Assembly: GCA_023333565.1 (NCBI GenBank)
Contig: JAJKFH010003075.1
Location: forward strand, 919,501-983,500
Length of the DNA stretch: 64,000 bases
Direction of reading: 5' to 3'
Source of the DNA: Puffinus mauretanicus
Taxonomy: Eukaryota; Chordata; Aves; Procellariiformes; Procellariidae
Shown: positions 1-14,804 of the stretch, piece after piece
Numbering within the stretch: the first letter of the stretch is position 1
Layout: each line of letters begins with the position of its first letter
Notes under the pieces: generated by a model
The model's database searches: none
Told to the model about the DNA's origin: nothing
What the model saw: the letters and a program-made list of their open reading frames with translations, nothing else
Translations under genes and position numbers: made by a program

Positions 1-3000
1 ATCTGCCACACTCACACATCAGCCTTTCACTAAGTAATTCCAGATAAATTGAGGATTTACATATTTAAGATTAAATGGGGAAAAAGTAGTGATGCATAAA
101 TAGAAGAATACAAAGATACAATTTAGGGAAGTTAACTCTTAAAAACTTAATGTTACTTGATGTTTAATACCCTTCCCCTGTCGCACCCCATCTTCTTTAA
201 AGCACGTAATGTTTATTAGGAAATAACCAGGATAATCTCTTTTAGATCAACTGAGCACAAACACAGATGCCTTAGGGTTTCTCTCCTCCACCCCTCCCAC
301 CTTCACTACTGAAAAAATACCAATTACCATGACAAGAAACAGTTAAATGCCTCCAAAGACACATACACACAGCAGATGGAAAACAGGAGGAAACCAGCTG
401 GAAGTGTGTTTCCCTTAGAACTGTTTTTAATAGCCTGTGCACAAATAATGTCTCACTAATACGCAGATAAAAATAAAACATAAATATTTAAAAGGTGACT
501 GGTCAAAGCAACAAGATGGCATTCGATACGGGAACTTTCTCTTTTCCATTATCTTCTGTGTCCATACTCCAAGTAATCGTTCAGAGACATTCTGAACCAG
601 GTCTCTGATTCAGGGAAGGTAACTTTTACGTGAAAGCTCTGGTAATGGCCATAACCTTTTGGCACTGCTATTTGCAAGGCACATGGGCTTGCCTTGTTTT
701 TTTATTACTCACCTGTTCAGCCCTTGCTTTTATGTTGAGCTTCCTGTGCGGAGGGCTTCCCGACGCTGCCTCCCGGCGCCACCTGCCCCAGCTGAGCTCC
801 AGAAGCAGTTGTTCACACCAGCGCAAGACAAGGGGGCCAAGCCTTTACAAAATTCCTTCTGCTCTTGGGTGCTCAACCAGAAGCATTCTAAAGGAACTCT
901 TTTTCCAGAAAATACTAAGCAATTTCTGCTAATCAGGATATTTTTATGATGTCCCACATAATAATCTGAGATCCCCATAATCCATGTTTACCACCAAACG
1001 TCTTGGCCTGACCTCCCCACAGTCCATATAGCATCCATGCTCCCTTGTACCCCTATGGCTTTGCCATTAGGGAGAGCAAAATCAGTGGAAATGAGGAGAG
1101 ATGGAAATGCTCATGCCCCTTTCTAGCTGCAGCAATGCAAGAGAGGGCAGGAGAAAGCACAGGCATTGCTTGCAAGAAATAAGAGGGACCTCCAGCACTA
1201 TAACCGGGGCAAAGGCAGCTGCAGGGGACAGTGGAGATGGGAAGCCTACAGTTCTTCCTTAGGATTGCCCAAGCCAGAAGCATTTGTGATATATCTTGCT
1301 TGTCCTGTCTTTGATCTTAACAACTACTGTATTATCAGCTACAACAATTTTAAGCAGTCTAGATGAGTCGGCTGTCACTTATTTAGATCCCTTCCTTTGC
1401 AGTCCCTTCTCCACTGATTCTCACTGGGCAGCCCTCTCACACTCACCAGGAATTCAGCAAAGCAGATCCTTAGCTGTTGTTAATTGGTCTAAGTCCATTT
1501 ACTTCAAAGAAGCTGCTCAAATTTACAGTGCCCAGAAATTTGACCCAGTTTCACTTCTCTGCATAATGTGGTCTCCTGATGGAGGAACAGATGTATTCCT
1601 TCTGCTCTGGGTCTGAAGCTTTAGGTCATTCCACACATTTTTGAGAATCCAAGAAATCTGGATTTTTTGGAGCAAATAAATCCTGAACATGGTGACTTAC
1701 TCCAATGAAAGAAGTTGGAAGCTCCAGAACATAATGCAGAAAAGTAACAGTATATCATGCTGGTCCACCCAAAGGCAGAAAGAACTAGAAAATCCTCTCA
1801 GACACCTAGATGACAGGGAAAGGCAAGTGAACACATAAGCACCTGGAGGAATCTCGGCCTGAATGACATGAGGCCATCAAACACGCTCTCTAGACAACCG
1901 GTTATACAAGTACTCAAGAGTGATTTGGCCCAAATAAGGTTTTACTGATTTGGACCAGTAAAAGATGGTTGCATGTGGTCTGATGATTCAAGGTAAAACA
2001 TAAGGATGTTATTTTATTCAAATTTTTTTGTTAATTATTTTTTACAGCTTTTTTCACATGCCTTCAGAACCAAGAGATGTGAGTGAGCCCTGCCCAACAC
2101 CACTCTCTATTTAGGTACAACCCTAGCCTGGTTGCAGAGGGCAGCTGTAGCACAGGCAGTAGCAGCGAAGGCAGTGGGAGGTAAGGAAGGAGGACAAGTA
2201 ATTGCTGTTTGTGAGGCAAAGATGGGGAGAGAATGGTCTTACTCAGGTGGCATCAGGAGGGTCAGCAGCTAAGAATGAGCACTTCTCAGAAGCTTTTCCT
2301 GTTAAAATCTGGCAGCACATCACTTGGCCTTACCAGAATATTAAACATAATTTTAAAGTTGTTGGTTTTTAGTGCTCAATTTCCTTGTTAAAAGTCTACA
2401 GAAAAAGAAAGATCTGTTTCCTCTGATGTTTCTTCCCCTCCATGAATGAACTATACTTTTGTCTGTTTTTATTTTTGTACTGCCATATTTATACCTAACA
2501 CCTTCAAACACATATTATTTTAGAGATCTGATACCATCTAGTGTTATTGCTGGCTTTTCACATCTTACACTTATCAAGTAACCACAGTCAGCAACATGTC
2601 AGAGTTCATCACTGCATCACGTCAGTAGTAAAATAAAACCCGCTTCCCACCCAATATCTATATTTACACACCCCACAGGTGGGTGGTGAAATTTACAGTT
2701 CATCTAGGAAATTTACTCTTCTTTAATCTCTGGAAATTAGCTTATCTGTATGTATACGTATCATTATCATCTAGTGCCTCACCACTGATTTATTTCAGCC
2801 TCTGTAGCAAATAGGCTGGGATTATTAATAACAAACACATGTATTTATAAGCAGCCTACGTACAATCCTGGGCGCGCTAAGGTCAAGGGTACATTTACTT
2901 CGAAGCAACCAATGTTTCACTCTGTTTTTCAGTGTAAATTAGATGAGATTTTAATTTGCAAATAGTAGTGACTGGTGCAAAGTCTTCCTAAATATTCATA

Positions 3001-6000
3001 GTTACTAAAAGCTGGTGCTGTCCAAGAGGGAGATGCTTATATGATTTCATACTAAAAGAGGACAAGCTCAACAAGAAGAGCCAATCTTTGCTGGACAACA
3101 TAGTGTGTTCATCTGTTTGGGCACAATGAGCTTTAAAACGCAAAGTGTTGCTGACCTGAAAATACGCAGAAATACAGTATATTCATAAACGTAAAAAAGA
3201 AAGAAAGGAACAGTGTGGTTAGTATTATAAAAGATGGTGGATTAGTATCCATGGAGACTCCTTTCTTTTCTTTATTCACCCAATATGTACAGGACGATTG
3301 GTGATTTCTCTGCAACATCCCAACACTGCCTTAATCTGGACAGAGAGCAAACACCTCTGTAGCTAAAACGGTAATCTGGACTCCATTTCCCTTAGCTCAA
3401 GGCCTCTCTTCTTGTGTAATTGGGATGGATGTCAGTTATGGTAGTAATTTCTGCAGCAGGGCCACTTGCCTACTTTGGAAGTAGACTGGTGACCATCAAT
3501 ACTTTTAAGACACTCAGCAACCTAGAAACAGTGATCTACAGGAGGTTCATATTTATTGCTACCCCTTGCAAACAATTTACTACCTCCAAAGGAAATTATT
3601 CTTTAATGATTAAGTGCTTCATTGGAATCAGGGGGAGGGAGTTTATTATTTCATAGCTTTGTGGAACATAAAATTAGGATATTTTTCAGCGCTGTGTTTC
3701 ACTTGCTTACTAATGACTGCTGGCAGTGGGTACTAAATGCTTTTACATGCTAAAGGTGTAGTTTTCTGTGATGTTCACACATGCTAAATACCTGGGGCTA
3801 GGAAACAGATACCTGTCTTCTAGGAGCACTCTTCCAGGCAGCCCTTTTTATTATACAGGCCATGCGAATGAGATCAGCTTAGAGGGAAATGCCCTTTTGT
3901 GCCTCTAGTAAGAAGGTAAAGAACAAGGAAAAGAGGAGAAAGCCTAGCTAGACAGGACTACCTCCAAAAAATGAGGTGTTGGCATATGAACATTAATAAA
4001 TTTTGATATTGGAGAAACAACTGAGCAGGTAGGAGGAGTTGCCTAATGCCTCTATTTACTTCAAGATGTATGGTTAATTTATAAGACAACCACTAAAAGT
4101 TAGCACATTTCATATGTGACTGTCCACACTTTGAACAAAACTGCGTTGAACACTGAGCTAGCTGAAGCACGCCAGCTACACTGCATCTCCTCAAAGCAGA
4201 CCTGGCCATATCCTCTAGATTTTGCTGCACAGTCAATCAACAGCTTAACCAAAAGTAGAGTTGTCAGCGCACGCTACAACCCACTCAGATGTGGCCAAAC
4301 CGGTTGTGAGAGCAGGCATGATGGACAACTTCAACTAAAATAACACGCTACCAGCTGTAGGGAGTTCAGCTCCCAGGAGCTCCAAAGAGGCTGGATCCAG
4401 CAGACAGGCTGTCCCAAGGCAGAGGGAAGGAAGCTTGGTTTTGGATACACCTGTATCTATCATAGATAGAGCCTGCACCCCATTTTGGACCCTCCATCCA
4501 GAAGCACACAAAAATGCACTGGTACTACTTACTTTAGGGATCTTTAAGGGTTTACTCAAGCCAATTATACTGTAGTAACACAGAGGTTACAAAGACAAGA
4601 AAATGTCGATAACAGAGAGGGACAGTCACAGCCCTAGGGCCAACTGCTAATGAGAATTAGCAATGGATGTCCCTATGCCTATTATCTAGGAACTGAGTAA
4701 CACTAGTACGTATGATATGACCCCAAATGTATTTAGTCTTCCACTCCTCAGCTTCATTTCCCCTCTAGTTTCCCTTCTGTTATTCCAGTTACACCTTTTT
4801 AGTCCCTATGTTGTGCATCTCTATGGCTATTCTCATTCTCTTTCTGCCAGTGCATGTGCAACAGCTCTGCTGGAAAGTTTTCAAGAGGTAGGCTGTGAAA
4901 ATAACATTTTTTTTTTTCTACAGTAACATTTTTCAAGGGCTAAGAACTGGCTTGGATATAATCTTTTTTCATTTCTCATGAAAAAAATGTTGACAACTCT
5001 TATTTTGAAACACTGTCTTATCAAAGAAAAAAGGAAAAAGCAGCTGTTTCACACTCTTTGAAGCAAAACTGACTAAAATGTCTCATATTTTTGTTCTACT
5101 TAAACGTTCTATTTTCATGTATATGACAAGAGGACTTGGAGCACCTCCTTTCTTTTGACCTGACATTAGATATTTTTTTAAGTGACATCTGTTCTGGCTG
5201 AAGTCTTGAGGAATTCCAAACCACAGAGTTCTCTCATGTGAACACAGGACTTCGATGTCACCGGCATGTACAGCAACAAACATATTTATAACAGTTTTTT
5301 GACAACAGCAGTTCAGTCTACCTCAGCTGATATCCCAAAGTCAACAACAGATGTACATTTTCTTCAGTCTTGTAGCACACATAGGCTTTTCAGCCACAAC
5401 TACTTTCTATGTTTAAATTAAACGTATGATATAGCTATATACTGAAATGCTTTCCTTGTGAAAGATTCCTTGATGGACTGCAATAATTGTTTTTACATAG
5501 TTTCAGAAGGTGTGTAAAAGCCCCTCTCAATTTGACACTGATACAACTTGGATGCCTTTTATTTTTAACAAAGAAAGCTCTTAAAGTATCCTTATTTTTA
5601 CTGCTGTTACTATATTAGCAGCTGAAATGTGATTATCCCTTTGAGATCCATCGTGTCACCTAAAGTTATCTGAAATGCTGTTCTCAATTCATTATACACA
5701 GAAATAAAGATACAAATCCAGTCCTACAGTCTCATTTTATATGACAGCTCTCAGTCATGTGGGAAATGTGTGCCACCAAACTGTATTTATTATAAATCTA
5801 TATTAAAAGTCTGTCCTATATGAGTATGTGGATTAGAAAACATGTTTCCTGAACATCTCTACAAATGCACAGTTGAATCCATATTCCTTGCCCTAATACA
5901 GATCTAATAAAAATGTTCACAAAATTCTTAAGGGTTTGCTGCCTTTCAATTTCTCCCCCTCAGGTGCTTCCTTCCCAAGGGATTACTTGTTTTAAAAACA

Positions 6001-6780
6001 AATCTAACTATGAGTCTTGTTTTTCCTAGAAAATCTCCAGATAAGCACAAGTTGAAATCGCTTTTTTTTTCATCAAAGCTATTTCTTTATATCTTTGTTT
6101 TTGTTCTTTTAAATTAAAGGCGGAATCTGTAAATCTCTGAAACTGCAAAGGACTGAATTGCAGCTCTGCCTGGGAAAGGCCATAGTTTAAGGCAAAGCTT
6201 ATAGCTCTGGCGTTGAACACGTGGACTCCCAGCTCACACCACATGTAAAGGGCTTTCCAACCCGCTGCATTAACAGCTCGTTTCTCTGTGCGTAGGTGTG
6301 GCCACCCTAACGCGCTGGAACAGTCCGGTAATGTTAAGTCATACGTTGTGTGGACAGGGTCAAGGGAGGGAAAGGGAAAATGTGCCATTTTCCATCACTT
6401 CCCACCACTTCCAAATTTAGAAGTGAGTCTATGGAAAAAAGGCATTACCTCCCACAGCACACCTGGACTCTCATCTATCATTACACCATCACGGCTACAG
6501 TAATATGACTGTTACAGGCTTAGAAGCAACAAGAGTTTAATTACCCAGATATTCAGCATGGGAATCTTCTGGGTTGTTGCGGTGCGTTCAGAAAGACCTG
6601 CTTTAAATTAATTTGAGCGATATGCAGCATTCCCTGCGAGAGACACACTGCTTTGTTGAATTGATGCAGACCCCTTCTCTCTAAGGTAAGAAGCACAGTT
6701 GCACGTGCTGACAGAACCCACGTGAAAGTCCAGAGTTGCTCAGGGCTTTCTTGACATGTTTGCATAATTGTGGTTTTTCA
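1..6780. other. Intergenic DNA, no gene seen
   Basis: This AT-rich stretch has many short open frames on both strands, none longer than about 120 codons. None shows a recognisable domain, codon bias or exon-like splice pairing. Local features are minor: a purine-rich patch near 2150-2230, a short T-run near 4908-4918, and scattered TATA-like and homeodomain-like AT motifs expected by chance at this composition. If gene order is as in other amniotes, the stretch lies downstream of PROX1, but no PROX1 coding exon or 3' UTR could be recognised. Confidence 0.55.
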
Positions 6781-7570
6781 GACCAAAAGCGGAAGGTAAA
6801 CTTCATTCATGCCTGACCTGCTGGCCTTCACAGCTGGAACATGTTGGGAATCACTTCTGGCACCGAAAAGGTTAATTGTCTCCTGCTGTGAGGTAGGAGT
6901 CTAGAAAAGGATACCACATTTGGTGGGAATTATAGTAAATGAGGTTTTCTTTATAGCACTGCTCATTCTCAACATGTTGAAAGGGCATTAGTTCACAGTC
7001 ACTTTCTCTGGAATTATCAAATCTGCTCAGGAAGCCTTCATTAGGATATTAAACAAGACTTAATAAGTGAAAGTGATTTGCATCGCTGATAATCGTGCAC
7101 ATTAATCAAGCAAGCTTCTGTCTCTCCCTCCGCAATATGTTTCATGTTCCATTGTAAAGCCTCTTTAATTCTGTAGGGCTTCTTAAAAGGGAAACGTTAC
7201 ATTTAGAAAGCCATTTTTAAAATGATTTACTTAGCAAAGATCACTATAAATAATGTTCAACTCACTCCTCAGCTTTAACCATCAATATAATTAATACTGA
7301 GGGGTTTGTATCAGGGATATGGACCAGATGTGTTCCCATTTATCAGATATAGATTGCACTTACTCTAATAAATGTGTTTTCATTCTGAGTAACTTTTGAA
7401 ACCAAATAACTGCATGTGGCACTTTAATCTGAAGTCACAATTTTAGGCTAAGGTATTTATTTCTCATGCCATGGGGGCTTTCACTACATCATCCCACACG
7501 CCAGAGTCACACCCGCAGTTCTTAATGAAATTGTGTGGCAAATATCTCCTGCTGTTCGGTAAATCCAAGG
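6781..7570. promoter_or_regulatory. Candidate noncoding regulatory element
   Basis: There is no open frame of note here, but motifs of developmental enhancers are dense. They include an octamer ATTTGCAT at 7076-7083, a TAATTA homeodomain core at 7288-7293, several ATTAAT/TTAATC half-sites (7037-7115), and a GATA-like TATCAGATAT near 7340. The texture, with mixed AT-rich binding sites and few repeats, resembles conserved noncoding elements around developmental transcription-factor genes. This is inference only: conservation cannot be seen in a single sequence. Confidence 0.25.
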
Positions 7571-10500
7571 TAACTTTGCATGATCTAATCTTAAGGGGTG
7601 ATGCCACTTCTATAGAGCACAGCCAGCTAGCACGGTGTAATTAATATCTTACACTTCTCCAGCATCTTCCTTCCCAGGATCCCACAATGTGTGTAAATAG
7701 GTTTAATTTTCAGAACACCCCACAAGACAAGCCTTTTGCACACTCAGGGGATAAGTGTTTTTACCTACACCAGCAAATCCTTGGGAAAACAGAATTAGAC
7801 CTTTAAAAAGTGTTAGTCTGCTGTTCTTGCACTATGCCAGTGTTGGCCACCCCCTCTAACATGACCCCACAAACACCAGGAGGGCTCTGCACACTCACAA
7901 GTGCCACCTGGATACTCCACAGCCATGGAAATATTTTTAACAAGAAAAACAATATCGATGTTACTGTTCTTCACCAAACGTCTCACCAAGGATAGCCTTA
8001 AGGAAAATCTTGTCACAAGAATCAGCAGCCATTGTGAAAAATGTGGCAAAATGAAAGCCTAATTATTGTTTATAGTGCATCAGGAAGGACTGTGGCTATG
8101 GTCTGTAAATATACAAAAGTGACCAATGCTGTAGTCTAAATAAGGAATAATACTGGTGTCAGGATGAAAAAAAGCAGCACAGCATCTAAACAAGCTCACC
8201 CAGAGGGGTGACCTCTTATCCACCAAAATGAGCTAGAACAAGGTGGTGCTTATGCTTTTATTTAGGTGTCCAGATCAGAGCCTGAGCAACTACGATCGTG
8301 TTAGGCTACTTGTGATACATTTATGCCTCTATTTCTGAAGAAGAGAGGTGGAAATTACTGGTGAGAGTGCAAGGTCCACTTTTTCTGCAGGTCTGATGAT
8401 TTAGTCCACTCTCTGGGAGAAGCAGCCATTGTTTCCCATTACCTGCTGCATGGACTTTTTGCAGTTGTCCTTACTGCATTTCATGCCATTTACATTCTCC
8501 CAAGACCTGAAAGCATCATTTAAGAAACCATCACTAAAATTAAGACCGTGAGAGTATTTATTGCTTTTAAGGAAATGCTGTTTGCTGGAGATCTTGTTTG
8601 CATTCACTCTGGCTGAGCACATAGCTTAAATGGAGCTAAAGAGATGATGTTTCTATAAAGTTGTGGAGACTCAATTCATTCTAATGGCCTGAAACATGAA
8701 TTATGTGCCCCGCTTCACTACCTTCATGGTTCAGTAAGCTGCTATAGCTCAGATGGAACCATTTATCTGAAGAGAGAAAGGTGTTATTCCCTGCTTACTG
8801 CTGATTTCCTTTTATTTTTTTCTATGTATGTGTTTATGTGTGGTGTTTTCCAGATATCAGGTGTCAAGCTTCATAGGTCTATCTGAACAGTTTTCTTTGT
8901 TTTCTAGAGTATATTTGAGAAGATCAACATCCAGTAATTCTTTTCTGTTTTCAATATCATGTTTTATGGTTGGACCATTCACGTGGGTGAGAAACTGTGC
9001 CTCTAAGCTTTGAAATCAGTTATGTGGATTCACTCTGACGATAACCAAATGGGAAAAATATTTCAGTGTCTGCTAATAAGAGCACAAATGCAACCATATT
9101 TTTTCCTAACTGCTGTACAAAAGTTTTAAATTTTCAAAACAGGAGCATAAAGTTTAAGCTCCCAAATCAATGCTTTGATGATTAAATGGATTTGGCCATT
9201 TATTTTTCAAGTATGTTGGGAGTTGCACTGGAGGTCAGTGCAGCAGGCTTGCCTGAACACGGTCCATTACCCTCTGCAGCAGCAGCAAACATGGAACAAA
9301 GGGACCCCTTCATTATCACACACAAGGAAAACTCTGGCAGAGGCTGAAAGTAGGTAATGAGTATATCTACAGTGAACAAATATAGTGCTGTATGAAGATA
9401 CCCAAACTAGCTCTAATTGACAAAATGCAGTTTCTCTACATGGCATTGCACTGTGCCATGTAAACATAGCCTAAACCTGTGTTTACGGTGGTACGTTCCC
9501 GGGAGTTCTGGGTAAAGTTAGCTTTAGGGCCAAGATCCCCTCCATCTAGCTCTGACAACTGGAAGATTGGAGATAACGCTAATGATATCCCTCTATTCTG
9601 AATTATTGTTGCCAACTGTATCAGTCTTAAAGCCCCTACTCCTGGGATCATATGATTTGCTGAGAATCTCTACCCTCATTTAATAATAAAAAGGTAATTT
9701 CCATCAACGATGCAGAGGAAAGCTTGGAAGCATGACCAGAATATGTCCTAAAACCTCTCCTCTCCTGCCAAAAAATCCCTCAGAGGTAATAAAAGGAGCC
9801 TAAAAGGTATTATTTTTAATCTTCCAATATTTAAGCCAATGACATAATTCTCTGTGCTGCGGCATCTTACGATTTTTAAGCACTCAGAAGTATTAATAAT
9901 GCAGCCTAAAACAGATATTTGTGAAAAGACAGCACTAAATAGCATAGGGAGGAGACACATGAGGCCTTCAAAATAGCATAGCAGGGCTGGGAAGGGAGGG
10001 AGGGGGAATGGACACACACACTGTATCAGTACGACTAAATAAAACAGGCCCTAGATGTTTCTCCATTCAGAGGCCAAGTGGAACAAAATGGCTGGTGCCC
10101 ATATACGTCAATTTGCTTTCCCCCAAAACAGGGTGGCTGTGTTCAAATTGTCTACTGGGACTAGTCCCTGGCTAATGCTGGGGAACTATGGCAGTGTTCG
10201 GGAGAGTGCTAGTGGCTGTCAGCGAAAACCACGCCAAGAAGCCTGCTGAGAGTTGAACAATATAGATGGTCACATACAAGTGCTGAAGCCTGTGCCCAGC
10301 CCCATTTTATTTACTGCTATAAGCTCCTGGTATAATAAGAAGGGAGAGTTGCAGAACTGCAGACTCGGGGAGCTGGGGAATGGGGTACCTGCAGAAGCTT
10401 GGACCCAGTGGCAGGCATGAGGGGGCTGCAGGATGATGGAAAGGGGTAAGAGAAGCACAAAGTGAGCGAGGGTCTGGCAGGCGGGAAAAAGAAAGCACAA

Positions 10501-13500
10501 GGAGCCAGAAGGCAGCAAAATGTGCAACTCTAAACTGGAATGACTTCCTGAAGAGAAAAGCATAACTGCCCTGTAAAACGTTACTACGTAGCTTCAGTTT
10601 CCCACCACCTCTCTAAATTAGCATGTGTAGAAGTTTCCTGATAAATATAAGCCTTACTAAGCCAGGCTGGCATATTAGCCTGAAAGAATTCTGTACCAAG
10701 TTTTAATTTAATCTTTATATGTCACATTCAAAAATCAGGCAAGATGATACCAACCAACTGCTTTCAGGAAAAAAACACCCACAAACACACAAGAACTCAT
10801 CTATAATGAGATTGTTGATTTAGGCTTAATTGGAGCAAATGCTGTTATAAAAGGCATGTGTATATAATTTCTCAGACTGCTAAAATTCATGAGTAATATT
10901 GGTGTCAAATGCAGTTCTGTATGATTTTAAAATGGAGGAATATGTCCAAATATAGGGCCTGACTCTATCTCCATTGCCTCTGACTTAGGTTTTCACTCCC
11001 TGAGAAAAAGATTACACATTAGAGACACTTACTTCAATTTGAAGGAAAATTTGGATGTGAATTTTTTGGGCAGGCTCATCTCATGACCTGAGGCCAAGCC
11101 TAGGAAAATTTTTTTATAACCATAGGGCACAAACACAGAGGGATCTAGTCACAAACATTTTTATTTAGCGGAAAAAGTAAAGCAGAAAGCTCTGGCCTTT
11201 GAGACACAGAAGAAAGCAAGGAAGTTGATTGAGCTAACATAATCAAAGCACCTAGACTCTGCCAGAAGTCTTGGACATCACCTGTTTTTAACTGTGCAGG
11301 CCAGAAGGTCAGATATAAACTGCAATAATTGTTTTCAGAAATTATAAAAAGCATTCAGCAGTACTTCTCATAGAACATGAGTCTGATTCTGGTGATCATG
11401 ATGTGGAAATAATAAGAGGAAATCCTTTCAAGGTTTTGTACAAGCACTGCTGTGGATTCTCCCAGTCATCATCTTTCTCACTGTTATGCATTAACTGATT
11501 GCTAATCTCTGTTTGGTGGCCCAGTTGCAGTGGGATCCTCTCTCACAAACTGACTTCTTTCAGAAACCCCACTCCTCTCCCCAGAGGCACCTTCTAAAAC
11601 CTACAGTAGACAATAGCTCACTGGTAATTTCTATAATGATGTGCCAGTGCTACTAAGATACTTGCCTTCTTGCTGGAAGCACTTGGATAACCTGTCAGTG
11701 TCTGTTATGTTAGCATGTCATATCATATTTTATGTGACACTGCCTACAGGGCTGCATATATGGAGTTTCATGAGCCCCTTTCCAGTGGTCATGGGGGTGT
11801 TTGGAGCAATAATATTTTTTACAACTTCTGGGGTAATTCAAAACACTTTTGGATTTAAAATAATAAAACTGACCTCAAACAGAGATTTTGCTGTTGGCCT
11901 GATGTATGGTGCATCATGAAAAGGACAAGAAATGTGCCTCCTGTCCTTCACGGTAAACTATCACAAGGATCCAGCAGCCACATAAAATTGGATTCTGGCA
12001 GAGTGATCAACTCATTTGTACTCATCTTTCCTGTCATTTGCCTTCTGATCTGCTTAGCAATGTCCTCTTGGTGAACCTGACATTACATCCTAAATCTACA
12101 GGTCTTTTTTTTTTTGCACCAGTATTACCACTCTCACATGCTGCAAGCTCAGTGTTGGTGGTGAAAAGTACTCAAGTAAGAGGAAAACACAGATTAGCCA
12201 ATCAATATAAATTAGTATACAATGAAGTAACTTAATTAATAGCAATGAGACTTCATCATAAAAGCAGTAAATTGAAGGAGAATCATTGTAATCAGTTCTT
12301 CAAAGTAGGATTTACAGTACCCTAGTACAATAGCAACTGCATCTTTCTTCCTGTTGGAGATGGGCTATGTACAGAGAGGAGGAGAGAGGATGAGAGAGGA
12401 AGGAAGGAAGGACAACCGATGTTGTTGGCTTTCTGTTTTGATCTTTCTGGGTGATAGATCTTCTTCAAGGAAAACTGAAACACCATTAAAGACTAGACAG
12501 GAATTACCAAGATCGTGGGAGGCCAGAGTTTGAACTGCTTTCACACCTAACATAAAACATCTTAAAACCTTTTATAGATTGTTATTATTTTATCCACATT
12601 TATAAGAAAGCTAATCACTGTTATATCCTTAAGAGGTGAGGATAACCTAGAGTACGCTCAGGATGCAAAATGCCCGTGAGGGTGAGAGAGCCAAGGATGG
12701 AACCAAGAGGCTATGAATCCCAAATCCTTGCTCTGACAAATAGTTAATACTTCTCCTCAAATGTGAAGAAGGATAATTTCCTTGGGGGTAGTCCTTTGGG
12801 GCTACATAACCTCTTATTGGCCAAGAAATTAGTAGTTCAAGCTCCAAGTGAAGTAACAGGTTCCAGGATGGCACACTGTGGTGAAAAGTGGAGATCCCAT
12901 TTATCTGTGATAGCCTCTACCTCTGAAGAAAAATGCTTATTTCAAATATGATTTTATTACAAAAGCAACAGAAAAGACTCCTTTCTTAAATGAAGTTTTA
13001 AAATTATTTTTACCACATCCTTCCGCATCTCCTTTTTCTACGGATCAGAACGACAGGAACCAGATGCTAAGCCAGAAAGGACATTGTTTCACCTGCAACA
13101 TCTGGCTCTTTGGCAAGCCATACGGGAAGCTTCAAAGTTGCATCTCTGCCTCTCACATGGTAAGGCTGCTGGTCGATTGCTTTATCTTCCTGGATGTAAT
13201 TTTCCTTTGATTCACCTATAATTCTGAGGAACTGATGCATTTGTATCCATTTTGAATAAGGTTCTGTACAAATGCCACATTTGATCTCTAGGCAGATCCT
13301 TTTATTTCCTTTTATATGTTCTTTACTTTAATTCATGCACTAGCTTTACTGCTGCTTAGCTACATCATGGCTGATACTTGCACATACGCCACAGCCTTTT
13401 TTCCCTACATGAAGTTAAATATCCAGGCTCTCAGCCATGCAAAACCAAGTAGAAATTAAAATACTTTTCCTAGTATTTCTCCTTGCTGCGGTGAGGCACT

Positions 13501-14804
13501 TTTAGAGGAGAGGCAGCCTCCTGTTACTTGCTAACATTCCTGAATCATTCCTTTCCTCAGTTCCTCAGTCCTCTTCTACCAGATTTTTTCCAACTCTCTG
13601 TTTCTTGTGAGCATTAAATCAAGTAAGTTAAACATTAAAGTAACTTTCAGATGAACCAGAAAAAGCAAGACAACTGTAAGTTAAGACTGGGCACCACTCT
13701 CCTCAGAACCAGCTGGTCTAGTGAGGTAACAACTAATTTCAGCTGTTTCCAAGCACTTTGATGTCTAAGTATCAAAAAGCCCTCGTCCCTACAAAATAGC
13801 GAGATAATCGAGATAGTGGAGAACTACACAAACCGTGTATAGCACAACAGTGTTCTGGCTGGGCTCTCTAGAGGGTGCTGTGAAACACTCTGTTAATTAA
13901 TAGGAAAGGAGTAATAATTCATTAGCATTCATTCATTTAGGATTTAAATCCTGATTAGAAATGCATCCTGCCCTACAGCTATCAGTATCTTTTTTCTCTG
14001 TGCTGGAATCTGTAAAAGGGAATGTGGTTCCCACCTTCACTCTGCTATTCCCTTCCTCTATCTGCATCAGCCATCAGACTGACACCTATTTTCCTAACTA
14101 CCGTATCCCTGCTCTGAGGTAGATAACATGCAGCCCATCTTAATGTGGGATAAAGTAAGGCCTAAGAAAATAATTTTTTTCTTAAAGGGGCATTTTTTTT
14201 TCAGGTTCCCTACCTGGGGCCAACCAAAACTCAGCAGCTGCTTCAAAACAACATAACCTGTCACAGCAGGGAAAGTCATTAGTCCACAGAAAGCAATGAG
14301 TACTTTCCAGGATGTGGCCCAGAAGTACTTGCCTCATCTATTTGCTTTAAACACACTGGGTCAGGCTGTGTTTCATGGTGGATGGATACAGACCTACTTC
14401 TTAGCAAGTAAATCCCAAGGGAGAGAGAATTGCAGTTTTGCCTATGTCTAAGTACCAAGCTCAAGGATAAATACCTTGCAACCTACAACATCATAAAAAG
14501 TGAAATGACAGAGGATTGCACCAGTGTAATTGGCAGAAACATATGACCCACTGTGTTCCAGCTTCACGAAAATCAGCAGGAATAAAGGAAGCCTACGTTT
14601 TTCTGAATTTATTTGAAAATATGGGCAGAAAAGTACCCAAAACTTGTTTTGCATTTCTGAGTTTTAATGATAATTCCACTCTGAGTCAGAAAAGCTGTAT
14701 TTTCTCCAAGCTTTAGAAATTCGTTGACATGAAAGTTTCTGGGCATGGCTATTATGGTTCAGTAACACACGAAGGTGTAAGTGGCATTAAGTCCCAGTTC
14801 TCCT
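7571..14804. other. Intergenic DNA, one SINE, no gene seen
   Basis: Apart from the MIR-type SINE at 7650-7790, nothing gene-like is supported. Open frames are short and unremarkable. Minor simple sequence includes a CA patch near 10011-10020 and an AGAGG/AAGG purine tract at 12372-12412. A moderately GC-richer patch at 10280-10530 has no CpG enrichment and no splice-flanked frame. Confidence 0.5.
7650..7790 (+). mobile_element. Degraded MIR-type SINE
   Basis: The segment follows the MIR consensus order: a 'cacttctccagcatcttcc' start, then 'cccaggatcccacaatgtg', then a segment matching the consensus part about subunits held in common (counts of unit-like spacing preserved), then the 'cagaacacccc' motif that in MIR reads 'cacaacaccc', and the region of the 'ttttacagatgggg' core, here decayed. 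Match is by eye to the remembered consensus, with many substitutions, so the copy is old. The edges are uncertain by a few tens of bases. Confidence 0.5.

Noticed and set aside
1..600. Possible PROX1 3' UTR at the left edge
   Set aside because: Nothing in the sequence identifies it; the idea rests only on expected gene order.
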